From Rhizobium indicum (GTDB lineage Bacteria > Pseudomonadota > Alphaproteobacteria > Rhizobiales > Rhizobiaceae), in assembly GCF_005862305.2 (NCBI RefSeq), contig NZ_CP054021.1, positions 62,001 through 126,000 on the forward strand: a stretch of 64,000 bases of DNA, read 5' to 3'. The notes below the pieces were generated by a model. That model had not been told where the DNA came from. It saw nothing but the letters and a program-made list of their open reading frames with translations, and searched no databases. The first letter of the stretch is position 1. Every line of letters begins with the position of its first letter. The translations under genes were made by a program, and so were the position numbers. Shown one piece after another: positions 16,168 to 27,537 of this stretch.

Positions 16168-18771
16168 ATGACGAAATCGCGTCAGGCCGACGACTATAAC
16201 GCACCGCTTGTGGATCGTGGGGGGCGTTCTGGCACGGTCTTGCGCATTCTTCTGCTGGCGCTCGTGCTGATCGCGGCGGCCGGCGCCTTCGTCTTCTTCA
16301 AAAAGTCGCTCGACAATGAGGTGGTGCTTGGCGGTCTCGGCGTGCTCGCCATGGTCGGCATCTTCTTCCTGGTGTCTTCGGTCATCGGCTTCATCGAGGT
16401 GATGCCGCAGCACCAGTCCGACAGCCTGGCGCGCGCCTTCCTCAACAGTCATCCCGACGGTACGCTGATCACCGACGAAAAAGGCCGGATCATCTATGCC
16501 AATGCCGCTTATGGCGCGCTGACCGGCGCGCGCAAAGCGACCGAGGTGCAGACGCTGGAAACGCTGCTGTCGCGCCATCGCGAATCCAACGAGGCGCTCT
16601 ACAGGCTGGTTAACGGCCTGCGCGAAGGCAAGGAAGGCCGGGAGGAATTTCGCCTGCTGCGCGCCGTCGGGCCTGGCAGCAACAGCTCCGGCGCGCATTG
16701 GTACCGGCTGAAGGCGCGGCTGCTGCAGCCGGAGGAAAACGGCGGCAAGCCGCTGCAGATCTGGCAGATCACCGACATCACCACGGAGCGCGACGACCAG
16801 GAGCGCTTCTTCAAGGAATTGCAGAACGCGATCGACTATCTCGACCATGCGCCGGCCGGCTTCTTTTCCGCCGGCAGGAAGGGCGAGATCTTCTACCTGA
16901 ATGCGACGCTTGCCGAATGGCTGGGCCTCGACCTCACCAAGTTTGTGCCGGGCTCGATGACGATCGGCGACGTCGTGGCGGGCGAGGGACTGGCGCTGAT
17001 CCAGTCGGTGCAGGCCGAACCGGGCCTGAAGAAGACCGTGACGCTCGATCTCGACCTGCGCAAGAGCAACGGCCAGAGCCTGCCGGTGCAGATCATCCAC
17101 AGCGTTACGTCGATGCGCGACGGCGCACCCGGCGAAAGCCGGACGATCGTGCTGGCGCGTGAAAAGAGCGATGCCGGCGGCCAGTCCGCTTCGGCCGCCG
17201 CCATGCGCTTCACCCGCTTCTTCAACAATACGCCGATGGCGATCGCCTCGGTCGACGGCAACGGGCGCATCCTGCGGACCAACGCGCCGTTCCTGAAGAT
17301 GTTCTCCGGCGTCGTCTCGCGCGACGACCTCGAAAAGGCGCCGCATCTCGAAACCATCGTGCAGGAGAGCGACCGGCCACAGCTGGCCGCGGCGCTGGCG
17401 GCGGCCAAAGACCGCCAGGGCGACATCGCGCCCCTCGACACCCGCACACCGACCGACGAGGCGCGCTATTTCCGCTTCTATGTCAATGCCGTCATCGACC
17501 AGAGCGACGAGGCGCCAGAGGAGGCGGCGATCGTCTATGCCGTCGAGGTGACAGAGCAGAAGGCGCTGGAAGCGCAGATGGCGCAGACGCAGAAGATGAA
17601 TGCCGTGGGAACGCTCGCCGGCGGCATCGCGCATGATTTCAACAACGTGCTGACGGCGATCCTGCTTTCCTCCGACCATCTGCTGCTGCAGGCGCGGCCG
17701 GCCGATGCCAGCTTCGCCGACCTGATAGAGATCAAGCGCAACGCCAACCGCGCCGCCGTGCTGGTGCGCCAGCTGCTCGCCTTCTCGCGCAAGCAGACGA
17801 TGCGGCCCTCGGTGCTGAACCTCACCGATGTCGTCGGCGACCTGCGCATGCTGGTCGATCGGCTGCTTTCCGGCACCAATGTCAAGCTCGACGTGCAATA
17901 TGGCCGCGACCTCTGGCCTGTGAAAACAGACCTTTCGCAGTTCGAGCAGGTGCTGATCAATCTCTGCGTCAATGCGCGCGACGCGATGCCCGAGGGTGGC
18001 ACGCTGACATTGCGCACCCGCAATCTGACCGCTGCCGAGGTCTCTGCCTTCAATTACTCCTACATGCCGGCCGAGGACATGGTGCTGGTCGAAGTCGCCG
18101 ATAACGGCACCGGTATCGCACCGGAGATCATGGACAAGATCTTCGAGCCGTTCTTCACTACCAAGGATGTCGGCAAGGGCACCGGTCTTGGCCTCGCCAT
18201 GGTCTACGGCATCGTCAAACAGTCGGGCGGCTACATCCAGCCGGAATCCGAAGTCGGCAAGGGCACGACCTTCCGCGTCTTCCTGCCGCGCCACATTCCG
18301 GAGCCGGCGGTGGCCGCCGAAGCAGGTTCGATCGACGGCGCCATCGCCGGGGCCGAAGTGGTGCCGCTGCCGGTATCGCCGCAGCAGCCGGAGGACCTGA
18401 CGGGATCGGCCGTCATCCTTCTCGTCGAGGACGAGGAGGCGGTGCGCCGCGGCGGCAAGCGCATGCTGGAAACGCGCGGCTACACCGTGCACGAGGCGGG
18501 CTCGGGCGTCGAGGCGCTGGCCATCTTGGAAGAACTCGACGGCAAGGTCGATATCGTCGTTTCCGACGTCGTGATGCCCGAAATGGACGGGCCGACGCTG
18601 TTGCGCGAGCTGCGCAAGACCTATCCCGACATGAAGTTCATCTTCGTCTCGGGTTATGCCGAAGATGCCTTTGCCCGCAACCTGCCGCCGGAGGCGAAGT
18701 TCGGCTTCCTGCCGAAGCCTTTCTCGCTGAAGCAGCTTGCTGTTGTGGTGAAGGAGACGTTGGACGGGTGA
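16168..18771 (+). CDS. cckA: Cell-cycle hybrid histidine kinase CckA
   Basis: This 867-residue kinase has two N-terminal transmembrane helices (about residues 25-45 and 52-75) and tandem PAS domains. A HisKA dimerisation domain carries the phospho-accepting histidine (H489 in GGIAHDFNN), followed by an HATPase with N, G1 and G2 boxes ([26 protein letters not shown]). The C-terminal receiver domain has its phospho-acceptor at D800 ([12 protein letters not shown]). In alphaproteobacteria CckA phosphorylates ChpT, which passes phosphate to CtrA and CpdR to time DNA replication and division. The gene stands alone, flanked by a frameshifted gene and a repeat element. Partner genes are not in this window. 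Confidence 0.95.
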   Translation: MTKSRQADDYNAPLVDRGGRSGTVLRILLLALVLIAAAGAFVFFKKSLDNEVVLGGLGVLAMVGIFFLVSSVIGFIEVMPQHQSDSLARAFLNSHPDGTLITDEKGRIIYANAAYGALTGARKATEVQTLETLLSRHRESNEALYRLVNGLREGKEGREEFRLLRAVGPGSNSSGAHWYRLKARLLQPEENGGKPLQIWQITDITTERDDQERFFKELQNAIDYLDHAPAGFFSAGRKGEIFYLNATLAEWLGLDLTKFVPGSMTIGDVVAGEGLALIQSVQAEPGLKKTVTLDLDLRKSNGQSLPVQIIHSVTSMRDGAPGESRTIVLAREKSDAGGQSASAAAMRFTRFFNNTPMAIASVDGNGRILRTNAPFLKMFSGVVSRDDLEKAPHLETIVQESDRPQLAAALAAAKDRQGDIAPLDTRTPTDEARYFRFYVNAVIDQSDEAPEEAAIVYAVEVTEQKALEAQMAQTQKMNAVGTLAGGIAHDFNNVLTAILLSSDHLLLQARPADASFADLIEIKRNANRAAVLVRQLLAFSRKQTMRPSVLNLTDVVGDLRMLVDRLLSGTNVKLDVQYGRDLWPVKTDLSQFEQVLINLCVNARDAMPEGGTLTLRTRNLTAAEVSAFNYSYMPAEDMVLVEVADNGTGIAPEIMDKIFEPFFTTKDVGKGTGLGLAMVYGIVKQSGGYIQPESEVGKGTTFRVFLPRHIPEPAVAAEAGSIDGAIAGAEVVPLPVSPQQPEDLTGSAVILLVEDEEAVRRGGKRMLETRGYTVHEAGSGVEALAILEELDGKVDIVVSDVVMPEMDGPTLLRELRKTYPDMKFIFVSGYAEDAFARNLPPEAKFGFLPKPFSLKQLAVVVKETLDG

Positions 18772-18802
18772 GGAGGTTTGACGGAGAGGTCGTGCCGTGT
18801 TG

Positions 18803-18976
18803 GCCCCCCTCTGCCCTGCCGGGCATCTCCCCCACAGGTGGGGAGATCACAAGGGGCGAACGCTTCCCATCACATCAACGCTTCACCGAGTTGAAAGGGA
18901 CATTTGTTCAGAAAGCCGGTGGCTCCAGCCAATCTCCCCACCTGTGGGGGAGATGGCCGGCAGGCCAGAGGGGGCT
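18803..18976. repeat. RIME-like inverted repeat element
   Basis: Two inverted arms of about 43 bp (18804-18847 and 18931-18974) are built around CTCCCCACCTGTGGGGGAGAT and its complement, with about 83 bp between them. Each arm is itself a palindrome. The sequence is of the type recognised as dispersed mosaic elements in Rhizobium intergenic DNA. It has no ORF and lies between the convergent cckA and psuG. Confidence 0.8.
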
Positions 18977-19005
18977 TGCTCGGCATAACCGGCAGCCCGT
19001 AGCTC

Positions 19006-19932
19006 TCATTCACCCAGCGCCACCGCAATCTCAGCAGCAAGCCGCGCGTTGTTTTCGACGAGCGCGATGTTGGTCTTCAGGCTCTGGCCGTCCGTCAGGT
19101 CGAAGATGGTCGACAGAAGATAGGGTGTGACCGCCTTGCCGGTGACTTCGTCGCGTTCGGCGCTGTCGAGCGCCCGCTCGATATAGATTTCCATCTCTTC
19201 GCGCGCGATCTCGTCGGCCTCGGGCACGGGGTTGGCGACGAGCATGCCGCCGTCGATGCCGAGTTGTTCGCGCACCGTCTGGAAGTTGGCGATGGCGGCC
19301 GGGCTGTTCAGCGACAGCGGGCTGTGGATGCCCGAGGAGCGCGACCAGAAGGCGGGGAAATCCTCGCTCTCATAGGTGACGACAGGCACGCCGCGAGTTT
19401 CCAGCACTTCCAGCGTCTTCGGAATGTCGAGGATCGCCTTGGCGCCGGCGCAGACGACGATGACGCCGGTGCGAGCGAGTTCCTCGAGATCGGCTGATAT
19501 ATCGAAGCTTTCTTCGGCACCGCGATGCACGCCGCCGATGCCGCCTGTGGCAAAGACACGGATGCCGGCGCGCGCCGCCGCGATCATCGTGGCCGCGACC
19601 GTGGTGGCGCCGGTGCGGCGCTCGGCGATGGCGAAGGCGAGATCGGCGCGCGACACCTTCATCACTTCGGTCGCCTTGGCGAGTTGCTCCAGTTCCGCGG
19701 CTTCAAGACCAATATGCAGCGTGCCGTGAATGACGGCGATCGTTGCCGGCACTGCACCCTGTTCGCGGATGATCGCCTCGACGCTGCGGGCCATCTCGAT
19801 ATTGCCGGGATAGGGCATGCCGTGGGTGATAATGGTCGATTCCAGCGCCACCAGCGGTGCGCCGCGCTGCTTGGCGCTGGCGACTTCCTTCGAATAGGCG
19901 ATCGGCAGAAGAGGGGAGATGGGCTTGGTCAT
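19006..19932 (-). CDS. psuG: Pseudouridine-5'-phosphate glycosidase
   Basis: PsuG splits pseudouridine 5'-phosphate into uracil and ribose 5-phosphate, allowing pseudouridine from RNA turnover to be reused. The 308-residue protein carries the family signatures ALESTIITHGMPYPGN near the N-terminus, GTLHIGL, TTVAATM and VFATGGIGGVHRG. I chose the ATG at 19932 over the one at 19959, which lies in the upstream palindrome region. It follows the psuK-like kinase gene in the same direction, together giving the two-step catabolic pathway. Confidence 0.95.
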   Translation of the reverse strand: MTKPISPLLPIAYSKEVASAKQRGAPLVALESTIITHGMPYPGNIEMARSVEAIIREQGAVPATIAVIHGTLHIGLEAAELEQLAKATEVMKVSRADLAFAIAERRTGATTVAATMIAAARAGIRVFATGGIGGVHRGAEESFDISADLEELARTGVIVVCAGAKAILDIPKTLEVLETRGVPVVTYESEDFPAFWSRSSGIHSPLSLNSPAAIANFQTVREQLGIDGGMLVANPVPEADEIAREEMEIYIERALDSAERDEVTGKAVTPYLLSTIFDLTDGQSLKTNIALVENNARLAAEIAVALGE

Positions 19933-19953
19933 GGTCTTGTCCTGTGATCGACA

Positions 19954-19985
19954 GAGCATGATGCCGAAGTGACGACATCATGCTC
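19954..19985. repeat. Short Rhizobium palindrome between psuK and psuG
   Basis: Ten-base arms, GAGCATGATG / CATCATGCTC, flank a 12-base loop. This is a short form of the element at 35081-35131 and 62641-62671. It sits between two co-directional genes of one pathway. Confidence 0.75.
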
Positions 19986-20004
19986 AACTATTTAATCAGC
20001 CGCT

Positions 20005-20949
20005 TCAATGCAGAATTCTGACCTGGGGAACAAGGGCAAGCGCCTCATTCAGCAGATCGGGCGTCAGATTTTCGTTGACGGCGTGCCGCGACTGCACGGT
20101 CAGTATGGCGGCCGCAGTGCCGTGGCGGACGGCCTCTTCGAGCGAAAGGCCTGATATCAATGCGGCGAGTGTGCCGGCCGCAAGAGAATCGCCGGCACCC
20201 GTAACATCGGCGACGGTGTCGGCGATCGGTGGCTGCAGCGTCATGGCGCGGCCCTCGCAAAGCGCGACGAGCTCGCGCCGGCCGCGGGTGACGACGGCAT
20301 TCCTGATGCCAATTTCATTCAGCAACGGCGGCCAGCCCGCAGCCTCTTCCGGCCGCTCGCCGGTAAGAGCGGCAGCTTCAGCCTCATTCAGGAACAGGTA
20401 GTCGATATCCCCGATGCAGGGTTTCAGCCTGACGACCTTGGCCGGCGAGATGGCGATTGCCGCAACAGGCTTGGCGAGGGAATGCGCCTTTGCGACGATC
20501 GCCGCGATCGTCTCTTCCGGCAGGTTGGCATCGAAGAGGATGAAATCGTGGGCGGCGAAGGCCTCCCGCACCCAGCGGATGGACAGACGCCGCGGCACGA
20601 AGAAGCGGTAGAGATCCATGTCGGCAAGGGCGATCACCAGATTGCCGTCCTTCTCGATGATCGCCGTGTAGCTCGGCGTCTTGCGATCGAGGAAGACGAA
20701 GGGCCGGTCGTCGATGCCGGCGAAATCGGCAGCTTCTCCGACCGTCTCGCCCATCGGATCGCCGCCACGCGGCGAGATCATCGTCACCTGAAAACCGAGC
20801 CTTGCCAGGTTGCGCGCCGCATTGAAGCCACCGCCGCCCGGCTCCTCGAACCATGTGCCGGGATTGCTGGCGCCAGGCGCCGTCTCGCCCGAGATGCGGC
20901 CACGCCGGTCGATATGCGCACCGCCGAGAACAAGAATCTTTTTCTTCAT
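20005..20949 (-). CDS. psuK: PfkB-family pseudouridine kinase (PsuK-like)
   Basis: This 314-residue ribokinase-fold protein has the N-terminal GGAHIDRRG, the GGGGFNAARNLARLG substrate loop and the C-terminal catalytic DVTGAGDSLAAG, where Asp is the base. Position immediately upstream of psuG in the same direction supports phosphorylation of pseudouridine as its role; the assignment comes from context, since PfkB motifs alone do not fix the substrate. No nucleoside transporter is adjacent. Confidence 0.85.
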   Translation of the reverse strand: MKKKILVLGGAHIDRRGRISGETAPGASNPGTWFEEPGGGGFNAARNLARLGFQVTMISPRGGDPMGETVGEAADFAGIDDRPFVFLDRKTPSYTAIIEKDGNLVIALADMDLYRFFVPRRLSIRWVREAFAAHDFILFDANLPEETIAAIVAKAHSLAKPVAAIAISPAKVVRLKPCIGDIDYLFLNEAEAAALTGERPEEAAGWPPLLNEIGIRNAVVTRGRRELVALCEGRAMTLQPPIADTVADVTGAGDSLAAGTLAALISGLSLEEAVRHGTAAAILTVQSRHAVNENLTPDLLNEALALVPQVRILH

Positions 20950-21105
20950 CCGATCCGCTCTCCCGATGCCCGAAGGACGAATCGATACGGTGCGCCCTGA
21001 CGCGGCGGAGTCGGCACTTTTGGCCTAAGCCGTTGCTTTTCATTGATAAAACAAATGCAGAACACGTGTCGTTTTACCTTTTTCTTTCAACTGTTTGATC
21101 GCCTA

Positions 21106-21131
21106 TTGCGAGAATGGAACAAATAGGGTAC
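21106..21131. promoter_or_regulatory. recA SOS operator (overlapping LexA-type motifs)
   Basis: TTG-N11-CAA spans 21106-21122, matching the motif reported for the Rhizobium etli recA operator. GAAC-N7-GTAC spans 21117-21131, one base from the alphaproteobacterial LexA consensus GAAC-N7-GAAC. The pair lies about 50 bp upstream of the recA start, where LexA binding would block transcription. Confidence 0.75.
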
Positions 21132-21178
21132 AAACTCGACATTGCTTGAGCGGCTTCAATAACCTAAAGGTGGATCGG

Positions 21179-22273
<1,095 letters not shown>

Positions 22274-22303
22274 TTTTCGCGCCTAAACTCATCGGACAGT
22301 TCC

Positions 22304-22342
22304 AACCGGCCGCATTCCTGATGAGAATGCGGCCGGTTTTGT
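22304..22342 (+). terminator. Rho-independent terminator after recA
   Basis: A 14-bp perfect stem, AACCGGCCGCATTC / GAATGCGGCCGGTT, with a 7-base loop is followed by a T-rich run. It isolates recA from alaS. Confidence 0.9.
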
Positions 22343-22426
22343 TTGTCTGCTGGACAGCGGCGGGGGTGAACGTTAAAAGCCGATGAATTTAAATTACCTG
22401 CCTCCGGCAGCATTGAAGGGCATAGC

Positions 22427-25081
22427 ATGAGCGGTGTGAACGATATCCGGTCGACCTTCCTCGACTATTTCAAGAAGAACGGCCATGAGATCGTTCCGTC
22501 GAGCCCGCTCGTGCCGCGCAACGACCCGACGCTGATGTTCACCAATGCCGGCATGGTGCAGTTCAAGAACGTCTTCACCGGCCTCGAAAAGCGTCCCTAT
22601 TCGACGGCGACGTCTTCGCAGAAATGCGTGCGAGCCGGCGGCAAGCACAACGACCTCGACAATGTCGGTTATACTGCACGCCACCTGACCTTCTTCGAGA
22701 TGCTCGGCAACTTCTCCTTCGGCGACTATTTCAAGGAGAATGCGATCGAGCTTGCCTGGAAGCTCGTCACCGAAGGCTTCGACCTTCCGAAGAACCGCCT
22801 GCTGGTGACCGTCTATTCCGAGGACGAAGAAGCTGCGACGCTGTGGAAGAAGATCGCCGGCTTTTCCGACGACAAGATCATCCGCATCCCGACCTCAGAC
22901 AATTTCTGGCAGATGGGCGATACCGGCCCCTGCGGCCCGTGCTCGGAAATCTTCATCGACCAGGGTGAGAATGTCTGGGGCGGCCCTCCGGGCTCGCCGG
23001 AGGAAGATGGCGACCGGTTCCTGGAATTCTGGAACCTCGTCTTCATGCAGTTCGAGCAGACTGCACCCGGCGAGCGCTCGCCGCTGCCGCGTCCGTCGAT
23101 CGATACCGGCATGGGCCTGGAGCGCATGGCCGCCGTTCTGCAGGGCGTTCAGAGCGTATTCGACACCGATCTCTTCCGCACGCTGATCGGCACCATCGAG
23201 GACACGATGGGCGTCAAGGCGGAAGGCAGCGCCAGCCACCGCGTCATCGCCGACCATCTGCGCTCCTCGGCCTTCCTGATCGCTGACGGCGTGCTTCCGT
23301 CGAATGAGGGCCGCGGTTATGTGCTGCGCCGCATCATGCGCCGCGCCATGCGCCATGCACAGCTGCTCGGCGCCAAGGAACCGCTGGTCTACAAGTTGCT
23401 GCCGACGCTGGTGCAGCAGATGGGCCGCGCCTATCCGGAACTGGTGCGCGCCGAGGCGCTGATCTCGGAAACGCTGAAGCTGGAGGAAAACCGCTTCCGC
23501 AAGACGTTGGAACGAGGCCTGTCGCTTCTGTCGGACGCGACGACGGATCTTTCCAAGGGCGATATGCTGGATGGTGAGACCGCCTTCAAGCTCTACGACA
23601 CCTACGGCTTCCCGCTCGATCTGACGCAGGATGCACTGCGTGCCCGTGAGATCGGTGTCGACATCTCCGGCTTCACCGATGCGATGCAGCGCCAGAAGGC
23701 CGAAGCCCGCTCGCACTGGGCGGGTTCCGGCGAGAAGGCAACGGAAACCGTCTGGTTCGAGCTTCGGGAAAAACACGGCGCCACCGAATTCCTCGGATAC
23801 GATACCGAGACGGCCGAGGGTGTCGTGCAGGCAATCGTCAAGGACGGCGCTGTCGCTGCCGAGGCGTCGGCCGGCGACAAGGTGCAGATCGTCGTCAGCC
23901 AGACGCCGTTCTACGGCGAATCCGGCGGCCAGATGGGCGATACCGGCGTGATCTCGTCCGACCACGGCAAGATCGAGATTTCAGATACGCAGAAGAGGGG
24001 CGAAGGTCTGTTCGTGCATCAGGGTACCGTCGTCGACGGCGTGTTCAAGGATGGCGATGCGGTCGTGCTGACCGTCGATCATGCCCGCCGGTCGCGCCTG
24101 CGCGCCAACCATTCTGCGACCCACCTGCTGCATGAGGCGCTGCGCGAAGTGCTCGGCACCCATGTCGCCCAGAAAGGTTCGCTGGTGGCGCCCGAGCGCC
24201 TGCGTTTCGACGTTTCGCATCCGAAGCCGATGTCGGCCGAGGAGCTGAAGGTTGTCGAGGATATGGCGAACGAGATCGTGCTGCAGAATTCGCCGGTTAC
24301 CACCAGGCTGATGAGCGTCGACGATGCGATCGCCGAAGGCGCGATGGCGCTGTTCGGCGAGAAATACGGCGATGAAGTCCGCGTCGTGGCGATGGGCGAG
24401 GGCGTGCGCGGTGCCAAGGCCGGCAAGCCTTATTCGATCGAACTCTGCGGCGGCACGCATGTCGGAGCCACTGGCCAGATCGGCCTGATCCGCGTTCTCG
24501 GTGAAAGCGCCGTCGGCGCAGGGGTTCGCCGTATCGAGGCCGTCACCGGTGAATCGGCGCGCGAATATCTCGCCGAACAGGACGAACGCGTAAAGACGCT
24601 TGCCGCCTCGCTGAAGGTGCAGCCGGCCGAAGTGCTGTCGCGTGTCGAAGCGCTGATGGACGAGCGCCGCAAGCTCGAAAAGGAACTGGCTGACGCCAAG
24701 CGCAAACTCGCCATGGGTGGCGGGCAGGGCAGCTCGGTCGATGCCGTGCGCGAAGTCGCCGGCGTCAAGTTCCTCGGCAAGGCGATTTCGGGCGTCGATC
24801 CCAAGGATTTGAAGGGGCTTGCCGATGACGGTAAGACCAGCATCGGGTCGGGCGTCGTTGCCCTCGTCGGCGTGTCCGACGACGGCAAGGCAAGTGCTGT
24901 GGTGGCGGTGACACCGGATCTCGTGCAGCGCTATAGCGCCGTCGATCTCGTCCGCATCGCATCTGCCGCCCTTGGCGGCAAGGGCGGCGGCGGCCGCCCC
25001 GATATGGCGCAGGCTGGCGGCCCCGACGGATCGAAGGCCGATGAAGCGATCGAGGCGGTTGCCGTAGCACTTGCCGGCTGA
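22427..25081 (+). CDS. alaS: Alanyl-tRNA synthetase
   Basis: AlaS charges tRNA-Ala and edits mischarged Ser/Gly. The 884-residue protein has the class II aminoacylation core at the N-terminus, the editing-domain zinc motifs HSATHLLH and CGGTH, and a C-terminal DHHA1-type domain with Gly-rich [16 protein letters not shown]. The length is normal and it ends at a shared terminator. Confidence 0.98.
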   Translation: MSGVNDIRSTFLDYFKKNGHEIVPSSPLVPRNDPTLMFTNAGMVQFKNVFTGLEKRPYSTATSSQKCVRAGGKHNDLDNVGYTARHLTFFEMLGNFSFGDYFKENAIELAWKLVTEGFDLPKNRLLVTVYSEDEEAATLWKKIAGFSDDKIIRIPTSDNFWQMGDTGPCGPCSEIFIDQGENVWGGPPGSPEEDGDRFLEFWNLVFMQFEQTAPGERSPLPRPSIDTGMGLERMAAVLQGVQSVFDTDLFRTLIGTIEDTMGVKAEGSASHRVIADHLRSSAFLIADGVLPSNEGRGYVLRRIMRRAMRHAQLLGAKEPLVYKLLPTLVQQMGRAYPELVRAEALISETLKLEENRFRKTLERGLSLLSDATTDLSKGDMLDGETAFKLYDTYGFPLDLTQDALRAREIGVDISGFTDAMQRQKAEARSHWAGSGEKATETVWFELREKHGATEFLGYDTETAEGVVQAIVKDGAVAAEASAGDKVQIVVSQTPFYGESGGQMGDTGVISSDHGKIEISDTQKRGEGLFVHQGTVVDGVFKDGDAVVLTVDHARRSRLRANHSATHLLHEALREVLGTHVAQKGSLVAPERLRFDVSHPKPMSAEELKVVEDMANEIVLQNSPVTTRLMSVDDAIAEGAMALFGEKYGDEVRVVAMGEGVRGAKAGKPYSIELCGGTHVGATGQIGLIRVLGESAVGAGVRRIEAVTGESAREYLAEQDERVKTLAASLKVQPAEVLSRVEALMDERRKLEKELADAKRKLAMGGGQGSSVDAVREVAGVKFLGKAISGVDPKDLKGLADDGKTSIGSGVVALVGVSDDGKASAVVAVTPDLVQRYSAVDLVRIASAALGGKGGGGRPDMAQAGGPDGSKADEAIEAVAVALAG

Positions 25082-25110
25082 ACTGCCGCCTGACAACAGT
25101 TTGAAATTCA

Positions 25111-25150
25111 AACCGGCTGCGAGATCATGGATTTCGCAGCCGGTTTTGTT
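25111..25150. terminator. Terminator between alaS and the LysE-type exporter
   Basis: A 12-bp stem, AACCGGCTGCGA / TCGCAGCCGGTT (25111-25122 with 25134-25145), is followed by TTGTTTT on the plus strand. It sits between convergent genes and probably serves alaS. Confidence 0.8.
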
Positions 25151-25175
25151 TTCAGCGGCCGTGGTCCCTCGATGT

Positions 25176-25808
25176 TCAGTTTCGCGGCTGCAACGCCAGG
25201 CGGCAGGCGAGCCCGGTGAAGACCGTTGCCAGGATATATTGCGGCAACTTCGGGAAACGGCTCGCCGATTGGAGTTTCGAACGGATCGTGCTTCCGAGGA
25301 AGATCACGGCGCCATTCACGGCGAGTCCAATGCCGTTCAGGACGCTTGCTAGTATCAGCATCTGCATCGTCAGCGATCCGGCTGATGCATTCACGAATTG
25401 CGGAAAGAGCGCCATGACGAAGAGCGCCATCTTCGGATTGAGCAGATTGGTGGCGAGGCCCGCAAAGAAGATACGCCGGCCCGACAGCCGCTTGAGCGTC
25501 GATGCCGGCTGAAAAGCGGCGCCTTCCGAGCGGACCGTCTTGTAGGCGAGATAGAGAAGATAGCAACAGCCGGCCCAGCGTACTGTTTCATAGGCGGCAG
25601 GCACGGTCATGAAGAGCTGTGACAGCCCAAAGGCTGCGGCAAGGGCGTGGCAATAGGTCCCGAGCGCGATGCCGGCATAGGTCAGGAAACCGGCAGCGCG
25701 TCCCTGGCTGATGCTGCGGGAGGCGATCAGCAGCATGTCGGGGCCGGGCGTGGCCGTCAGCACCAGCGCTGCGGCGGCAAAGAGCATTAATGTTGAAAAA
25801 TCCGGCAT
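25176..25808 (-). CDS. LysE/RhtB-family amino-acid exporter
   Basis: This 210-residue membrane protein has about six hydrophobic segments and the family N-terminal motif TPGPDMLLIASRSISQGRAAGF. LysE/RhtB proteins export amino acids or their derivatives. Its start overlaps the upstream region of the divergent AraC/GyrI regulator at 25937, which could control it. The substrate cannot be told from sequence. Confidence 0.92.
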   Translation of the reverse strand: MPDFSTLMLFAAAALVLTATPGPDMLLIASRSISQGRAAGFLTYAGIALGTYCHALAAAFGLSQLFMTVPAAYETVRWAGCCYLLYLAYKTVRSEGAAFQPASTLKRLSGRRIFFAGLATNLLNPKMALFVMALFPQFVNASAGSLTMQMLILASVLNGIGLAVNGAVIFLGSTIRSKLQSASRFPKLPQYILATVFTGLACRLALQPRN

Positions 25809-25936
25809 CTATCATTCCTTTTGGGTTCGAGCCGGAATTCCGGTCTACGCAGGATTCGCCGAAGGTTCAAGTCCGCAGGATTTGTCAAATCGGGTTATGG
25901 TTCTCTCAAGCCGATCGATTTGCACGAGGTTCCGAC

Positions 25937-26788
25937 ATGAATGGCGACACGGCATGGGCACTTTATGAAAACCGTCTGAGACGGGTTTCGGCCTATATTC
26001 ACGACCACCTCGACGAGGACCTGGATATGGAGCGCCTTGCCGAGATCGCCTGCATGTCGAGCTATCACTGGCACAGGATCTACCGGGCGATTTACGGCGA
26101 GACGCTGGCGGCCACTGTTAAGCGGCTCAGGCTGCATCACGCGGCGGGCGAGATCGTCCGCACGGAACTTGCCGTCAGTGAAATTGCGAAGCGATCAGGC
26201 TATCCCAATCTCCAATCCTTCAATCGTATTTTCAAGTCGGTCTACGGCATGCCGCCGGCCCGCTACCGGAAAGAGGGAAGCCACACAGCCTATGAGCCCT
26301 CACCTAACGGAAAGACCAAAGTCATGTTAGACGTTACCATACGTGAGATCGCGCCGATCGAGCTGATCGGTGTTGCCCATACCGGTTCCTACATGCAGAT
26401 CGACAAGGCCTTCGAGACGCTGTTCGGCACGCTTTACGCCCGCGGCCTCGCCAAGCCCGACATGCGGATGATTGGCGTCTATCTCGACGATCCCGACATT
26501 GTGCCGGAGGAGAAGCTGCGCTCGATCGCCTGCGTCACCGGCGCTTCCGACGTGCCGGCCAATGCGCCGTTCGAGCGGCGCACGATCGACGGCGGCGATT
26601 ATGCCGTGCTGCGCCACAAGGGTCCCTATGCCAATATGCCGAAGTCCTATCAATGGCTCTTTGCCGAATGGCTGCCGAAATCCGGCCGGCAGTTGAAGGA
26701 CAGGGTTATGTTCGAGGAATATCTCAACAATCCACGCGAGGTGCCGCCGACCGAGCTTCTGACGGATATTCACATGCCGCTCGTCTGA
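25937..26788 (+). CDS. AraC-family regulator with GyrI-like effector domain
   Basis: This 283-residue protein has an N-terminal double helix-turn-helix AraC domain (about residues 10-108, with IACMSSYHWHRIYRAIYGE and SGYPNLQSFNRIFKS). A GyrI/BmrR-like effector domain (about residues 125-283) follows, as in Rob-type activators that respond to small hydrophobic or cationic drugs. I chose the ATG at 25937, since the longer frame from 25790 has no ribosome site and overlaps the divergent exporter gene. It may regulate that exporter. Confidence 0.92.
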   Translation: MNGDTAWALYENRLRRVSAYIHDHLDEDLDMERLAEIACMSSYHWHRIYRAIYGETLAATVKRLRLHHAAGEIVRTELAVSEIAKRSGYPNLQSFNRIFKSVYGMPPARYRKEGSHTAYEPSPNGKTKVMLDVTIREIAPIELIGVAHTGSYMQIDKAFETLFGTLYARGLAKPDMRMIGVYLDDPDIVPEEKLRSIACVTGASDVPANAPFERRTIDGGDYAVLRHKGPYANMPKSYQWLFAEWLPKSGRQLKDRVMFEEYLNNPREVPPTELLTDIHMPLV

Positions 26789-26833
26789 CGCCGTCGATCG
26801 GGGGGCGCGTCGGATCCGCCGCGCCTTCGAGAC

Positions 26834-27460
26834 TTAGGCGGCCTGCATGGTCTTGACGGCTTCGTCATCAAGGGCGTTGGCCCGTTTGTAGGCCTCACGC
26901 TCGCTGATGCGGCCGACATAATCGACGAAGGCCTGGCGTCTTTCGATGCCGCCAAATCCGAGGCCCCAGCCGACATGGGAGCCGACATAGACGTCGGCGG
27001 CGGTGAAGCGCTCGCCGGCGATGTAGGTCGAAGCGGAGACGGCTTTCTCGAGTGTGTTCATGACGTCGCCGAAACCGCCGCAACCGGCCATGCGCAGGCG
27101 CTCCTTCGGAATTTCGAAGCCGAGGGTCTTCATCGTCACCGCCGACTCGAGAGGACCGGCGGCAAAAAACATCCAGCGATAATAGCGGGCGCGCTCTTCC
27201 GGTCTCGGCGCCAGCGCCTTGTCAGGAAAGGTCTCGGCGAGATAGGCGCAGATCGCCGCGCATTCGGTGACGACGGTGTCGCCGTGGCGGATCGCCGGCA
27301 CCTTGCCCATCGGGTTGACCGAGAGATATTCGGGCGCCTTCATCGTCTCGCCGAAGGTCAGGTATTCGGTGCGGTAGGGCTGGCCGATCTCCTCCAGCAT
27401 CCAGCGCGCGATGCGGCCGCGCGACATCGGGTTCGTATAGAATACCAGTTCCTCGGTCAT
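26834..27460 (-). CDS. Glutathione S-transferase family protein
   Basis: This 208-residue protein has an N-terminal thioredoxin-fold domain (LVFYTNPMSRGRIARWMLEEIG, with the SMSRG-type loop at the glutathione site, and GKVPAIRHGD with the conserved cis-Pro). The all-helical C-terminal domain includes FTAADVYVGSHV (N-capping box). The likely role is glutathione conjugation or a related detoxification step; the substrate is unknown. Confidence 0.92.
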   Translation of the reverse strand: MTEELVFYTNPMSRGRIARWMLEEIGQPYRTEYLTFGETMKAPEYLSVNPMGKVPAIRHGDTVVTECAAICAYLAETFPDKALAPRPEERARYYRWMFFAAGPLESAVTMKTLGFEIPKERLRMAGCGGFGDVMNTLEKAVSASTYIAGERFTAADVYVGSHVGWGLGFGGIERRQAFVDYVGRISEREAYKRANALDDEAVKTMQAA

Positions 27461-27537
27461 GAAATCCTCCTCGTGTTGCCGTTATTTGGTCCCACGGAAT
27501 CAATAGCGCAGCGATGGCCGCCTGCAAGTCCCGACCG

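Noticed and set aside
16153..18492. Minus-strand ORF of 779 codons
   Set aside because: It is an exact antisense shadow of cckA with high His/Arg/Gly content and no domain.
18803..18976. Insertion sequence between cckA and psuG
   Set aside because: There is no transposase or target duplication. The arms match a short dispersed mosaic repeat instead.
22895..25111. Two long minus-strand ORFs opposite alaS
   Set aside because: They are shadows of alaS caused by the strong GC bias at third positions.
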